A program made the translations under genes and the position numbers. A stretch of 64,000 nt of DNA from Symsagittifera roscoffensis. Its lineage: Eukaryota; Xenacoelomorpha; Acoela; Convolutidae. The stretch is taken from positions 13,304,660-13,368,659 of the forward strand of contig NC_087069.1 of the NCBI RefSeq assembly GCF_963678635.1, read 5' to 3'. The notes under the pieces are model-generated. The model was not told the origin of the DNA and did not search any database. It saw nothing but the letters and a program-made list of their open reading frames with translations. How positions within the stretch are numbered: the stretch's first letter is position 1; every line of letters begins with the position of its first letter. This document shows, in pieces, positions 44,189-54,179 of this stretch.

Positions 44189-45600
44189 TCACTGGTAGGT
44201 TAAACATCCACTCCAGTTTTCTATGGCCATCTTTTCTGTCTCACACTGTTCCAAATCCTTGATGATCTGCCACTCTTGATCTGGAATTAGCTCACCTACG
44301 CCGAACAACTCTGCTCCGATCTCATCTGACTTTATCTTGTCAAAAAAGAAGTTGTCTCCATATCTATTAAAAGTCATGCTCTTCTTCTTGCGTCCTTCTC
44401 TTCGTTTTGTCGGGTTTGTCTGGCTTCATCGATTTTGACATTTTTTTTTCTGTTCAGCTCCAATTCTATCCTCTTCAGCGAAAGAACCCTCATCCGAGTA
44501 CAACTCGACATTTTCATTGGGACTCATGCTTGACACTTCATTATCGTCTTTTTTTCCTTGATTCTCTTTTCCTTTACCTTGCATGCCGGTTCCAACCCTT
44601 CCATGTGTTGCGGAACTCACCAATGTTTCTGTGACGGAAAGTGTCCTTTCAAGTATCCATAATGCGCGGATCGTTCTGTACTCAAGCAAAAGAAACTGAC
44701 CTGCTGGTGAACTTCCATTATTATGACGAGTCCTCTCAATTTTTTTAGTAGCTTCTTGGTGCCCTTTGCTGGAATAACATTTTAAAACAACCAGACACAT
44801 TATTCTACCGTGTATTGACTTGCTTGAAGAACCCTCTCACTGTGCGTCTTTGCGTGAACTGTATTGCGTCTGCACAAATTGTTCAACTCTCTTTGTTTCT
44901 TGATGGCCTATCTCACGTAAGCCTGCGGTGAGGTCTTTTGTCCCTCCTAGTCTGGGTGAAATAACTTCATTGACAGTCTCTTTCTCTGCCTGTTGGCACC
45001 ATAAAGAGGACCGATCCCCGCTGTCGAGTGTCGCGTGCTACTGCACGCTTTCATCACTTGTTGCAAGTACTTGTCCCAGTCAGTCATGTACCTTGAGCAG
45101 TATACCCTCAGCTTGATCACAAAAGTCCTGCTCTGCTTTTTTAGTGTGTCCGATTCCGGTAGCTCGTCGAGTGGGCTTTAGCAATATGCGTTCCTTTGTC
45201 AGATCCCCCACGAGCTCCTTTGTCTTTTCATCAGTTCCTTTGTCAGATCCCCCACGAGGGCTTTCCAATAGTCCGACTGAAAAGTCATTGGACAACCTAA
45301 CTCGAGATCCAATGCGTGATAGAGTGATCACAAGTTTCCTCTGCTGATGCTGTCTGACATGGTACCGCTTTTGTCAATTTCGTAAAATAATCCATAATTA
45401 CTAGGATTTGGTTGCCTCCTGTGTCAGTCATACAGATCTTCTGTGGTCTATCTGCACAAGTTCGTTTAATTCCGAGCTTTCTACCGATTTCAGCGAGAGC
45501 TTTTTCTTCATATCTACAGGCATGACAATTATGCATTGATCCCCCTCCGCAAGCCTTCCTCCTTCCTGGCCAATCAAACCGACAAAGTATTCATTTGGTG
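44189..45600 (-). pseudogene. Element A copy 3, integrase and acidic tail
   Basis: 45,536-45,297 carries CADRPQKICMTDTGGNQILV and the core strand KLTKAVPCQTASAEETCDHS, almost as in copy 2. Broken pieces follow to 44,800. 44,800-44,426 holds the acidic tail (NENVELYSDEGSFAEEDRIG), and 44,377-44,189 reads FNRYGDNFFFDKIKSDEIGA, LFGVGELIPDQEWQIIKDLE, matching YNRYGDDFLIDKIQPDELSE in copy 2. Stops and frameshifts are frequent. Immediately after this motif the sequence jumps to the 3' domain. Confidence 0.6.
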
Positions 45601-45744
45601 AGATTGCTAGTCATATCACCGTTAATTTTGTGCCCTAACGAGATCTGCCAACCTATATCTTGCCTTCAAATGCTCATTTAACGTCAATATTTAACCTGTG
45701 AATTCTCCTGGGTTGTGGATGTCATCTTGCAGCTTAACACATAA

Positions 45745-46330
45745 GCAGTAGATGTTGGAGCTGAAGTGGGAAGACCGACCACCATGGGAAACCTCAAGTA
45801 TTAAAATACATTATAGATTTCCCTTGCTATGTATTATTATCATGCGATCTACGAGTGTAAGAGGGTATACAGTGTAGAATGAGTTAAACTAGGGAATTGA
45901 GTTATTATGTGTGAGTTATTTCAGTGTGATGGTAAGAAAATGATAAAACCAAAAAACACTTTTTTAAAATGGAAATGTCTAGTTTTTTTGCGAAAAAATC
46001 TCGGCGCGCATTATCTAATTGGTAAATATCAATGTTTAATCACCTGCAGATTGTGGAAAGAAGGAAATTTTTTTTGGTTTGAGGTTAGTCAATTTTAACA
46101 GTTTTTGGGTAAAAACTTGGGTTTTTTAGAACATCAAAACGCGAAAAAATTGATATAATTTGACCAATTAACTATTTTATTAGATGATCTTGCTCTTAAA
46201 GCAGTACTCCATCTAGCTAAAACTATGCTGAGACCTAACTGAAACGCATCTAAGACTTCCGAATAATCGGAAAAATTGTTAAAATTTGGAAACTGTTACA
46301 CACAATTCATCAAATTAAACTCAGCAGCTG
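45745..46330 (+). repeat. Copy of the 19,925-20,550 flank repeat
   Basis: It starts gtagatgttggagctgaagt and keeps the order of blocks of the other copy for about 600 bp, with indels. It lies next to copy 3 of element A but in the plus orientation, opposite to that copy. This indicates a rearrangement, or that the repeat is an independent element. Confidence 0.6.
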
Positions 46331-47812
46331 ACCAAAATCAATATTATCTTTTTTACGTTGTAAATTTATTTTTTCTACCGTTTTTCTGCCACATATCAAC
46401 GTTGTGATAAAAAACAATTCAAAAATTTGAATTCAAATTTGCAATTTTTGTGATGATTTTGATGATTCATCCACAAGAGTCACAGTTAAGATTGTGTGAT
46501 TTCTGAAAAACTGTCACTTTTCTGCTAATTTACCATAAACACAAAATTTATCCAAGTTTTTATTACAGTTTTTATCCTAGATTTGTAAATAAACCAAACT
46601 TGGAGGAGTTTTTTATTTCAAACTTCAAAAAATGTGTTTGTTTACTAACACAATTGGCGCATGTGTACACTTTTCTAATAATCTGAAGTTGTTCTACAAA
46701 ATCATCAGTTCTAGTCCTCAATCAGTCTTGTTACTTTTCAACACTTTTTCTACAGAAGCGCTTCATAGTAGTTTTTCTTTGACAATTCAACTGAATATAC
46801 AATTTGAACGAAGATTTTGGTTACTGCTCTATCTACTTTTTTCCAACAGCACTGTTTGTTCAAGAAGTTTAACACTAAAAAGACTATTTAGTGTTTAATT
46901 ATATCAATTAACCGATCATTTTTCTCTCCAAACTCAAAATTTTCCCCAATTTTTACTTTAGTAATTAAACGATAGAAACAAAACCCGATAAAATTCCTAT
47001 CCTTGTTAATAAGTGAGAATTTTGAAGTTCTTATGCTACTATCCATAACCTAAAATCATAAACAGTTTTCTCAAAGTTCACAAACAGTTTTTAAAAATTT
47101 CAACTCGTTTTCCTGTAAACTCTATGTTTTTCCACAAAAAATGAATTATAGATAGAAAACTGTATCATTGCAACGAGCGTTCATTAATCTACAGCAAAGC
47201 ATCAAAAAGCTACCTTTTTTTTACCAGATAACTGTATATTGATAACTGTATAATGTTTGAAGCTACTCTTAGTTCAGAGTTATATAAACTTTTACTTGGA
47301 AATTCTAGCAAAAACATCCCTTTTTTTTCTTTTTTTCGTCAATGACTAACAATTTTTCTGAAATCGTCGGAAAACATCAAAAAACTTATGATTCTCAAAA
47401 TACTCAAAAAGTACTTCAAAGACAATAAACTAGGAACCTCTAAACTGATAGCTAGGCGAAACAGTTCAATTGATTTAAGTTTTATAAAAATCGTGTACTT
47501 TTTAATGAAAATTTTTGGCTACTACGTTTATACTCATTAGTTCAGAGTATATACTTTTACTGCAAATTTAACAAAAAAAACAGAATCTCTGTAAGCAAGC
47601 CACCATTTCAGTTCTCATAATAGATTAAAGAATTTTGAAATAATTTCCATTGAGAGTTTTACAAAAATTTGAAATCGATTGTTGCTGGTCTCACCATCAA
47701 TCAAAACCTTCGAACAGAAGCAACATTATCAAATTTGTATATATTTGTAGACTCTTCCAGACTCAGTATATTTTAATAGAATAATTTATCCTATTTTTGA
47801 TTTTGTTTATTT
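46331..47812. other. AT-rich region without a recognised gene
   Basis: Only short, biased frames occur. I see no motif, repeat or RNA gene. Confidence 0.6.
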
Positions 47813-47995
47813 TTAATGTAAACTTTCAGTGAAGTGTATTTGGAGACTGCTGGGTGGGTTTTCGATCACCATGAAACACAAACTTTTTTGACAAAAAGAA
47901 TGCAGCTTCTCTATATAAAAACTCAATTCCTTGCTGTTATATGTCTGAAAATCACAATTCGGACACTTTAAAACTTCACAGGTTTTACGAAGCAT
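47813..47995 (-). pseudogene. C2H2-zinc-finger-like fragment with lost His
   Basis: The frame reads MLRKTCEVLKCPNCDFQTYN and SKELSFYIEKLHSF. The spacing C-X2-C-X12-Y-X4-H matches a C2H2 finger in which the first His is Tyr (TAT for CAT, a single change). There is one finger only, with no linker consensus on either side. It could be a relic exon or a chance match. Confidence is low because the fragment stands alone in AT-rich DNA. Confidence 0.2.
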
Positions 47996-49688
47996 TGACG
48001 AATTTTACGTGTATAGTCTGTACCATGCAACTCCTTCGTTTCTATATATCTCAATAAGCAAAGAAAAAGCTTGACAACAAGTGGGAGATTTCAAAAGTCC
48101 CAAAAATGTCTGTAGGAAACTTGAATGGCACCAAGGATGAATAAATGTTAAAAAAACAGCAATTTTTCCAACCAATTATTTTAACGTGAAAGAAAATCAG
48201 ATTAGGTTTCATTCTTTTTGGTTTAGCTGAATTATAAATCAACCAATCTGAATGAAGCAGAATAACAGAATAAAGTATTCCCAGATATAACTTTTTTCAA
48301 CACTTAATAGAGAACCTAGGTGAAAACAATTTCAAATTCAATCATTTTGATTCGATCAAATTTTTTGAGTGTCTTTGTGTTTTTGTTTTATAGGGCTTTC
48401 CTTTGGTTTATTTTTTAATTCTTGAACACTCAATCTGTAGTTCTTGTAATTAAAAACATTGTTCACAAATCTTGCATTACTCTTTTTTATCAAAATTCCA
48501 CTCCAGTTTTTTTTCAACTCTCCAAGTAAAATTTTTGAGAAAATCTCTTTTTAGCTAAACATTAATTTCGGAATATCAGCAACAACAATTTCTGTTTTCA
48601 AATTTGTGTTCGATTTTTTTTTCATAATTTTCAATTAATTTTAACATAAATTCCGACAAATTGCATTATTTTCCCGTTATTTAAGTCTAATTTTTTTGAG
48701 GTAAACTATCGAAGTCTCGAAATATGAAAAACAATATTGAATACAACTGATGAAATGTAGAACCTTTTTAAATTTTTGACTAAAAAATACATTCTTGTTT
48801 GCAGTATAGTCCATTTAAGACACATTTTGAACGAAAACAGCAGTGGATCAAGTTTTCTTGTAATTTCTCACAAAAATACTGGAAAATCAAATATTCTGTT
48901 TCTACTCTTAAGGTACACTTCAATTTGCAAAAACAATTTGAAAAAAATTTCAATTACCAAACAAAAAACATCATAAAGCATGACTGAACTTTACAATTAT
49001 CAGCAAATATTAAGTCTCACAAGATTTGGGCGAGTACTTTGAAATCATGCGAAGTAAAATTGACATATGCAACTGGCTCTATACCTCGTTTTCTTTGCAG
49101 TGAAGAGTCAAATCTGAAGGTAGAGTGGCTTTTTCACACTTTATTTTTTGATTGTGTCGTATGTTGCTATTTCGTATGCTATTTTGTATACTCTATTACA
49201 GTAGTCGAGCACCTGATCCATAGCTGATTTTTTGCCAGACTTGTCTTCATATATGGGTTTGAGTTTAAAGTTTTTAGCACCATGAACACCAAAATTCGGC
49301 ATTGCTGATATCCTCTCTCCTTTTTTTCTCCAAGAGAGACTTGCTGGGATTTTTCGAATTGACCCCATTTATTTTTCGTGATTAGCAGGAATCAAGTTTC
49401 AAAATAAATTTTCCCCTTGTAGAATTTTTGGGACCAAGAAAATCTCCCAATTCTGGTTTGATTTTTTAAAACTTCAACGTAACTGGGACTATTGTCTCTT
49501 CTAGAGTTCTTTTTTCAAAAAAAAACTGATCAAATGGCGACAACTGATAGAAGTGGTTTTGCGATTAAATGGAAAATTAAGTAAACTGTATGAGCCATCA
49601 TGATTTCCATATATAGAAATAGTACCAACTATAGAGGGTTTTGTAAGAAAATTCCATAAAAGGAAAACGCGTAAGCGTTACTCCTCCT
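47996..49688. other. AT-rich region without a recognised gene
   Basis: Short ORFs only. The minus-strand ORF at 49,368-49,141 (SWRKKGERISAMPNFGVHGA, NFKLKPIYEDKSGKKSAM) has a faint DDE-transposase flavour around FKLKP, but this is too weak to call. Confidence 0.45.
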
Positions 49689-50078
49689 ATGAAAATCCAC
49701 AATTCTCGACAAAAATTGTTCTTTCGGATGGCAGCTGCTATGTGTCAAACCCTCCCCAGCTTTTATTCCGAATGTAATACAAAATCAATGTTTATTTTTG
49801 TTTCCAACGAGTTTCACGAAAAATACAAAGAAACGCAAGATTTTTGCGTGTCTATTCACAATTCTTATTGTTTCTTGGAGGGAAAGTGCCATTCAATTTT
49901 AATAGAAACCTCTCCTAATCACATTTCGATGAGATTAGATAAATATCAATCTTTTTATCAACAAGATATTGACTATCTTTACACTTTGTACAAACACAGA
50001 TTTTACATAAGCATTGTTGCTTTGAGCGAAGAAGTATTCAATCAGATTAGTCGAGTAGTTCAACATGACTTGAACTGA
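49689..50078 (+). CDS. Unknown protein ORF, unit 1 (129 aa)
   Basis: ATG at 49,689 lies just outside the repeat unit (MKIHNSRQKLFFRMAAAMCQ), so unit 1 shows the likely original N-terminus. An internal ATG starts MAAAMCQTLPSFYSE. The core has alternating hydrophobic strands and helices: SMFIFVSNEFHEKYKETQDF, CVSIHNSYCFLEGKCHSILI, YQSFYQQDIDYLYTLYKHRF and FNQISRVVQHDLN. No signal peptide or known domain is recognised. Conservation with the decayed paralogue at 55.1 kb (QD-x-C-x-x-IH-x-SY) suggests it was once selected as a protein. Downstream in the same frame lies an open extension, broken in this unit by one lost T near 50,183. Confidence 0.5.
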   Translation: MKIHNSRQKLFFRMAAAMCQTLPSFYSECNTKSMFIFVSNEFHEKYKETQDFCVSIHNSYCFLEGKCHSILIETSPNHISMRLDKYQSFYQQDIDYLYTLYKHRFYISIVALSEEVFNQISRVVQHDLN

Positions 50079-50482
50079 AAATGAGCAGAAAAAACACCAA
50101 GCATTTCATGGAAACGACTCTTTTGGAAAAAGTTCAAAAGACTTTATCTAAATTTTAATCAAAAACTTGCTTCCACCCAAACCCTGGTGTAGCGTTTCTG
50201 GACAGAATTCGAAAAGTTCAAAACTCAAAAATTGAACCTGATTTGTTGAAAAAAATTCCTTGTTTTTTCGATGATCATGGTTCTGTACTATGTGATAAAA
50301 GCTTTGTGATGAAATAATAAACTAGTTTATATGTTCTTTTAAAAATTTTCACTGTTAAACCTTTATAAAACAAGAGTTGTTCAGAAAAATTCAATTCAAA
50401 CTGAGAAGAAAAAGGCATCTTACACGCAAGTAAGAAATTTTTTTAAATGTAGCAAAAATTTCTATTTGGAACAAAATTTAAG

Positions 50483-50905
50483 TCAGATTTCGTGCTCGTT
50501 TTCATTTTGTTCCCCATTCGGCACACCATGTTTTCTTCTCAACAGACCTAGTTCGATCTGTTGAATCTTTTTTATTTCTTTCCTGTTTCTTTTATCACAA
50601 ATTGTTTCAGTTTTTTGCCAACCATGCAGGGGATTTATTAGGAGACTGAAACACTTCTTTGTCGAAAAACTCAAACTCAATCATTTCATCAAAAACGGTC
50701 ATTTATAGTAAATGTTCACTGGTTCACTTCTTACGAGAGTACGCACCATCTCTCAACAAACGCCATATGCGGCACTTACCCGCCGAACATCTTGAGATCT
50801 TGTTTGTTTTGTAGAGGAAAGTAGCCCTCGCGGATACTACCCCCTAGCAGGTATCCTAAGCCTGAGTTTTGACAAAGATGCGATTGCCCGCTCCGCGTTA
50901 CTGAA
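50483..50905 (-). CDS. Candidate spliced minus-strand gene, unit 1
   Basis: An exon candidate (about 50,902-50,780) is open and reads TRSGQSHLCQNSGLGYLLGG and SIREGYFPLQNKQDLKMFGG. It ends at a strong donor (GG|GTAAGT, G of GT at 50,779). A good acceptor (GTGTTTCAG|T, exon from 50,645) lies 134 nt on. Joining GG to T keeps the frame and leads into LLINPLHGWQKTETICDK and a charged tail ending NENEHEI at the TGA (50,483). Without splicing the exon 1 frame stops at once. The exon is GC-rich compared with its surroundings. The 5' start and earlier exons are not resolved and the family is unknown. Confidence 0.35.
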
Positions 50906-51060
50906 AACCGCTACAAGAGAATTAAGTCACCCTCTTGTAAAACTCGATGCAGTACTCGCTCCTTTTTGGCCCGACGGTGCTTCCACTTGAAGTGTAAGTG
51001 TGAAAAGAAAAAGTAAACTGGAACAATGAATGCCGTAAAACCAAAGCCAAAAAAGAAAAC

Positions 51061-51495
51061 ATGGCCGAGCGGTCTAAGCTAAAGTCAAAATCTAGTTCCA
51101 ATTCACCTGACTTCCACAATTCTCGACAAAAATTGTTCTTTCGGATGGCAGCTGCTATGTGTCAAACCCTCCCCAGCTTTTATTCCGAATTTAATACAAA
51201 ATCAATGTTTATTTTTGTTTCCAACGAGTTTCACGAAAAATACAAAGAAACGCAAGAGTTTTGCGTGTCTATTCACAATTCTTATTGTTTCTTGGAGGGA
51301 AAGTGCCATTCAATTTTAATAGAAACCTCTCCCAATCACATTTCGATGAGATTAGATAAATATCAATCTTTTTATCAACAAGATATTGACTATCTTTACA
51401 CTTTGTACAAACACAGATTTTACATAAGCATTGTTGCTTTGAGCGAAGAAGTATTCAATCAGCTTAGTCGAGTAGTTCAACATGACTTGAACTGA
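51061..51495 (+). CDS. Unknown protein ORF, unit 2, with junction-made N-terminus (144 aa)
   Basis: The frame starts at the ATG inside catggccgagcgg (A-box-like) and reads MAERSKLKSKSSSNSPDF, then crosses the unit junction (51,114/51,115) into HNSRQKLFFRMAAAMCQ. The first 18 residues come from the 3' edge of unit 1 and replace MKI of the single-copy form. The rest equals unit 1 with few changes (ECNTKS to EFNTKS, QDF to QEF, QIS to QLS). The TGA at 51,493 is followed in frame by AAA TGA and an open stretch to TAA at 51,733-51,735. The function is unknown. Confidence 0.5.
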   Translation: MAERSKLKSKSSSNSPDFHNSRQKLFFRMAAAMCQTLPSFYSEFNTKSMFIFVSNEFHEKYKETQEFCVSIHNSYCFLEGKCHSILIETSPNHISMRLDKYQSFYQQDIDYLYTLYKHRFYISIVALSEEVFNQLSRVVQHDLN

Positions 51496-51900
51496 AAATG
51501 AGCAGAAAAAACACCAAGCATTTCATGGAAACGACTCTTTTGGAAAAAGTTCAAAAGACTTTATCTAAATTTTAATCAAAAACTTGCTTCCACCCAAACC
51601 CTTGGTGTAGCGTTTCTGGACAGAATTCGAAAATTTCAAAACTCAAAAATTGAACCTGATTTGTTGAAAAAAATTCCTTGTTTTTTCAATGATCATGGTT
51701 CTGTGCTATGTGATGAAAGCTTTGTGATGAAATAATAAACTAGTTTAAATGTTCTTTTAAAAATTTTCACTGTTAAACCTTTATAAAACAAGAGTTGTTC
51801 AGAAAAATTCAATTCAAACTGAGAAGAAAGAGGCATCTTACACGCAAGTAAGAAATTTTTTTAAATGTAGCAAAAATTTCTATTTGGAACAAAATTTAAG

Positions 51901-52323
51901 TCAGATTTCGTGCTCGTTTTCATTTTGTTCCCCATTCGGCACACCATGTTTTCTTCTCAACAGACCTAGTTCGATCTGTTGAATCTTTTTTATTTCTTTC
52001 CTGTACCTTTTATCACAAATTGTTTCAGTTTTTTGCCAACCATGCAGGGGATTTATTAGGAGACTGAAACACTTCTTTGTCGAAAAACTCAAACTCAATC
52101 ATTTCATCAAAAACTGTCATTTATAGTAAATGTTCACTGGTTCACTTCTTACGAGAGTACGCACCATCTCTCAACAAACGCCATATGCGGCACTTACCCG
52201 CCGAACATCTTGAGATCTTGTTTGTTTTGTAGAGGAAAGTAGCCCTCGCGGATACTACCCCCTAGCAGGTATCCTAAGCCTGAGTTTTGACAAAGATGCG
52301 ATTGCCCGCTCCGCGTTACTGAA
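51901..52323 (-). CDS. Candidate spliced minus-strand gene, unit 2
   Basis: Same arrangement as in unit 1, shifted by 1,418 bp: exon 1 to about 52,198, GTAAGT donor, tttcag acceptor, and exon 2 ending in TGA at 51,901. Donor, acceptor and both reading frames are kept. One residue differs in the tail (KRYRKEI against KRNRKEI in unit 1). The same caveats apply. Confidence 0.33.
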
Positions 52324-52478
52324 AACCGCTACAAGAGAATTAAGTCACCCTCTTGTAAAACTCGATGCGGTACTCGCTCCTTTTTGGCCCGACGGTGCTT
52401 CCACTTGAAGTGTAAGTGTGAAAAGAAAAAGTAAACTGGAACAATGAATGCCGTAAAACCAAAGCCAAAAAAGAAAAC

Positions 52479-52913
52479 ATGGCCGAGCGGTCTAAGCTAA
52501 AGTCAAAATCTAGTTCCAATTCACCTGACTTCCACAATTCTCGACAAAAATTGTTCTTTCGGATGGCAGCTGCTATGTGTCAAACCCTCCCCAGCTTTTA
52601 TTCCGAATGTAATACAAAATCAATGTTTATTTTTGTTTCCAACGAGTTTCACGAAAAATACAAAGAAACGCAAGATTTTTGCGTGTCTATTCACAATTCT
52701 TATTGTTTCTTGGAGGGAAAGTGCCATTCAATTTTAATAGAAACCTCTCCCAATCACATTTCGATGAGATTAGATAAATATCAATCTTTTTATCAACAAG
52801 ATATTGACTATCTTTACACTTTGTACAAACACAGATTTTACATAAGCATTGTTGCTTTGAGCGAAGAAGTATTCAATCAGCTTAGTCGAGTAGTTCAACA
52901 TGACTTGAACTGA
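52479..52913 (+). CDS. Unknown protein ORF, unit 3, with junction-made N-terminus (144 aa)
   Basis: It starts with the same tRNA-like derived MAERSKLKSKSSSNSPDF and continues into the core as in unit 2 (ECNTKS and QDF as in unit 1, QLS as in unit 2). After TGA AAA TGA at 52,911-52,919 the same frame is open and reads AEKTPSISWKRLFWKKFKRL, YLNFDQKLASTQTLGVAFLD, RIRKAQNSKIEPDLLKKIPC and FFDDHGSVLCDESFVMK, ending in TAA (53,151-53,153). This is the best-preserved extension of the three units. Confidence 0.5.
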   Translation: MAERSKLKSKSSSNSPDFHNSRQKLFFRMAAAMCQTLPSFYSECNTKSMFIFVSNEFHEKYKETQDFCVSIHNSYCFLEGKCHSILIETSPNHISMRLDKYQSFYQQDIDYLYTLYKHRFYISIVALSEEVFNQLSRVVQHDLN

Positions 52914-53318
52914 AAATGAGCAGAAAAAACACCAAGCATTTCATGGAAACGACTCTTTTGGAAAAAGTTCAAAAGACTTTATCTAAATTTTGATCAAAAA
53001 CTTGCTTCCACCCAAACCCTTGGTGTAGCGTTTCTGGACAGAATTCGAAAAGCTCAAAACTCAAAAATTGAACCTGATTTGTTGAAAAAAATTCCTTGTT
53101 TTTTCGATGATCATGGTTCTGTGCTATGTGATGAAAGCTTTGTGATGAAATAATAAACTAGTTTAAATGTTCTTTTAAAAATTTTCACTGTTAAACCTTT
53201 ATAAAACAAGAGTTGTTCAAAAAAATTCAATTCAAACTGAGAAGAAAAAGGCATCTTACACGCAAGTAAGAAATTTTTTTAAATGTAGCAAAAATTTCTA
53301 TTTGGAACAAAATTTAAG

Positions 53319-53741
53319 TCAGATTTCGTGCTCGTTTTCATTTTGTTCCCCATTCGGCACACCATGTTTTCTTCTCAACAGACCTAGTTCGATCTGTTGA
53401 ATCTTTTTTATTTCTTTCCTGTACCTTTTATCACAAACTGTTTCAGTTTTTTGCCAACCATGCAAGGGATTTATTAGGAGACTGAAACACTTCTTTGTCG
53501 AAAAACTCAAACTCAATCATTTCATCAAAAACTGTCATTTATAGTAAATGTTCACTGGTTCACTTCTTACGAGAGTACGCACCATCTCTCAACAAACGCC
53601 ATATGCGGCACTTACCCGCCGAACATCTTGAGATCTTGTTTGTTTTGTAGAGGAAAGTAGCCCTCGCGGATACTACCCCCTAGCAGGTATCCTAAGCCTG
53701 AGTTTTGACAAAGATGCGATTGCCCGCTCCGCGTTACTGAA
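53319..53741 (-). CDS. Candidate spliced minus-strand gene, unit 3
   Basis: This is the third copy of the exon 1, 134-nt intron, exon 2 arrangement. GTAAGT and TTTCAG are kept, and exon 2 ends at TGA 53,319. One difference from unit 2 lies in KTETVCDK (ICDK elsewhere). The signals are as strong as in units 1 and 2, but near-identical units are not independent evidence. Confidence 0.33.
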
Positions 53742-53890
53742 AACCGCTACAAGAGAATTAAGTCACCCTCTTGTAAAACTCGATGCGGTACTCGCTCCTT
53801 TTTGGCCCGACGGTGCTTCCACTTGAAGTGTAAGTGTGAAAAGAAAATGTAAACTGGAACAATGAATGCCGTAAAACTAAAGCCAAAAAA

Positions 53891-53968
53891 GAAAACATGG
53901 CCGAGCGGTCTAAGCTAAAGTCAAAATCTAGTTCCAACCCACCTGACTTAGGTTCGATTCCGCCATGG
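53891..53968 (+). repeat. tRNA-like sequence with perfect A and B boxes
   Basis: tggccgagcgg (53,898-53,908) matches the Pol III A box and ggttcgattcc (53,951-53,961) the B box. The 53-base spacing fits a class II tRNA (Leu/Ser) with a long variable arm. The acceptor and T stems do not pair, so it is a pseudogene or SINE head. Units 1 and 2 end inside it, keeping the A box and losing the B box. That A box encodes the start of the ORFs in units 2 and 3. Confidence 0.5.
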
Positions 53969-54179
53969 ACATATGGCCATTTAGTTGTAAATAGGGAAAG
54001 GGTTCGATTAACTTCTTTTTCTTTTATCGTAACTATCAGATAACAGTTATGTACCAGTTTTGCAATAATTATGTAAGAGTGTAAAAACATACCTAAATAT
54101 CCAGTATCTAAAGATTGGACGGTATTGCATTTACAATGCATAGACAACGAGCTTTATTTTCTTAGAGCTGTCTTTTACC

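Larger units (their letters stand above)
43270..45610 (-). mobile_element. Element A copy 3, internally deleted
   Basis: From right to left on the minus strand it has part of the integrase core (45,536-45,297), broken integrase pieces (45,331-44,800), the acidic tail (44,800-44,189) and, without the macro, coiled-coil and SGNH region, the unknown 3' domain (44,076-43,270). It therefore lost several kilobases present in copy 2. It is truncated at both ends. Confidence 0.65.
49697..53949 (+). repeat. Head-to-tail triplication of a 1,418-bp unit
   Basis: The units are 49,697-51,114, 51,115-52,532 and 52,533-53,949. Each starts ccacaattctcgacaaaaat and ends ttccaattcacctgactt, with aacccacctgactt at the end of unit 3. 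Left of unit 1 is ctcctatgaaaat, and right of unit 3 is aggttcgattccgccatgg. The units are almost identical, with scattered single-base differences (for example tgtaat/tttaat and gaaaag/gaaatt/gaaaagc blocks and one lost T in unit 1), so the copies are real rather than an exact assembly echo. The triplication is recent. Confidence 0.95.

Noticed and set aside
49141-49368. Minus-strand ORF with FKLKP as a DDE (pogo/Tigger-like) transposase piece
   Set aside because: Only a few residues fit, and no catalytic Asp or flanking motif is visible.
50700-50960. GC-rich block in the 1.4-kb unit as 5S rRNA or spliceosomal snRNA
   Set aside because: No match to internal 5S elements, the Sm site or conserved snRNA segments. 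The exon interpretation fits better.
53891-53968. Functional tRNA-Leu/Ser gene
   Set aside because: The A and B boxes are good, but acceptor and T stems do not pair and no anticodon stem is found.
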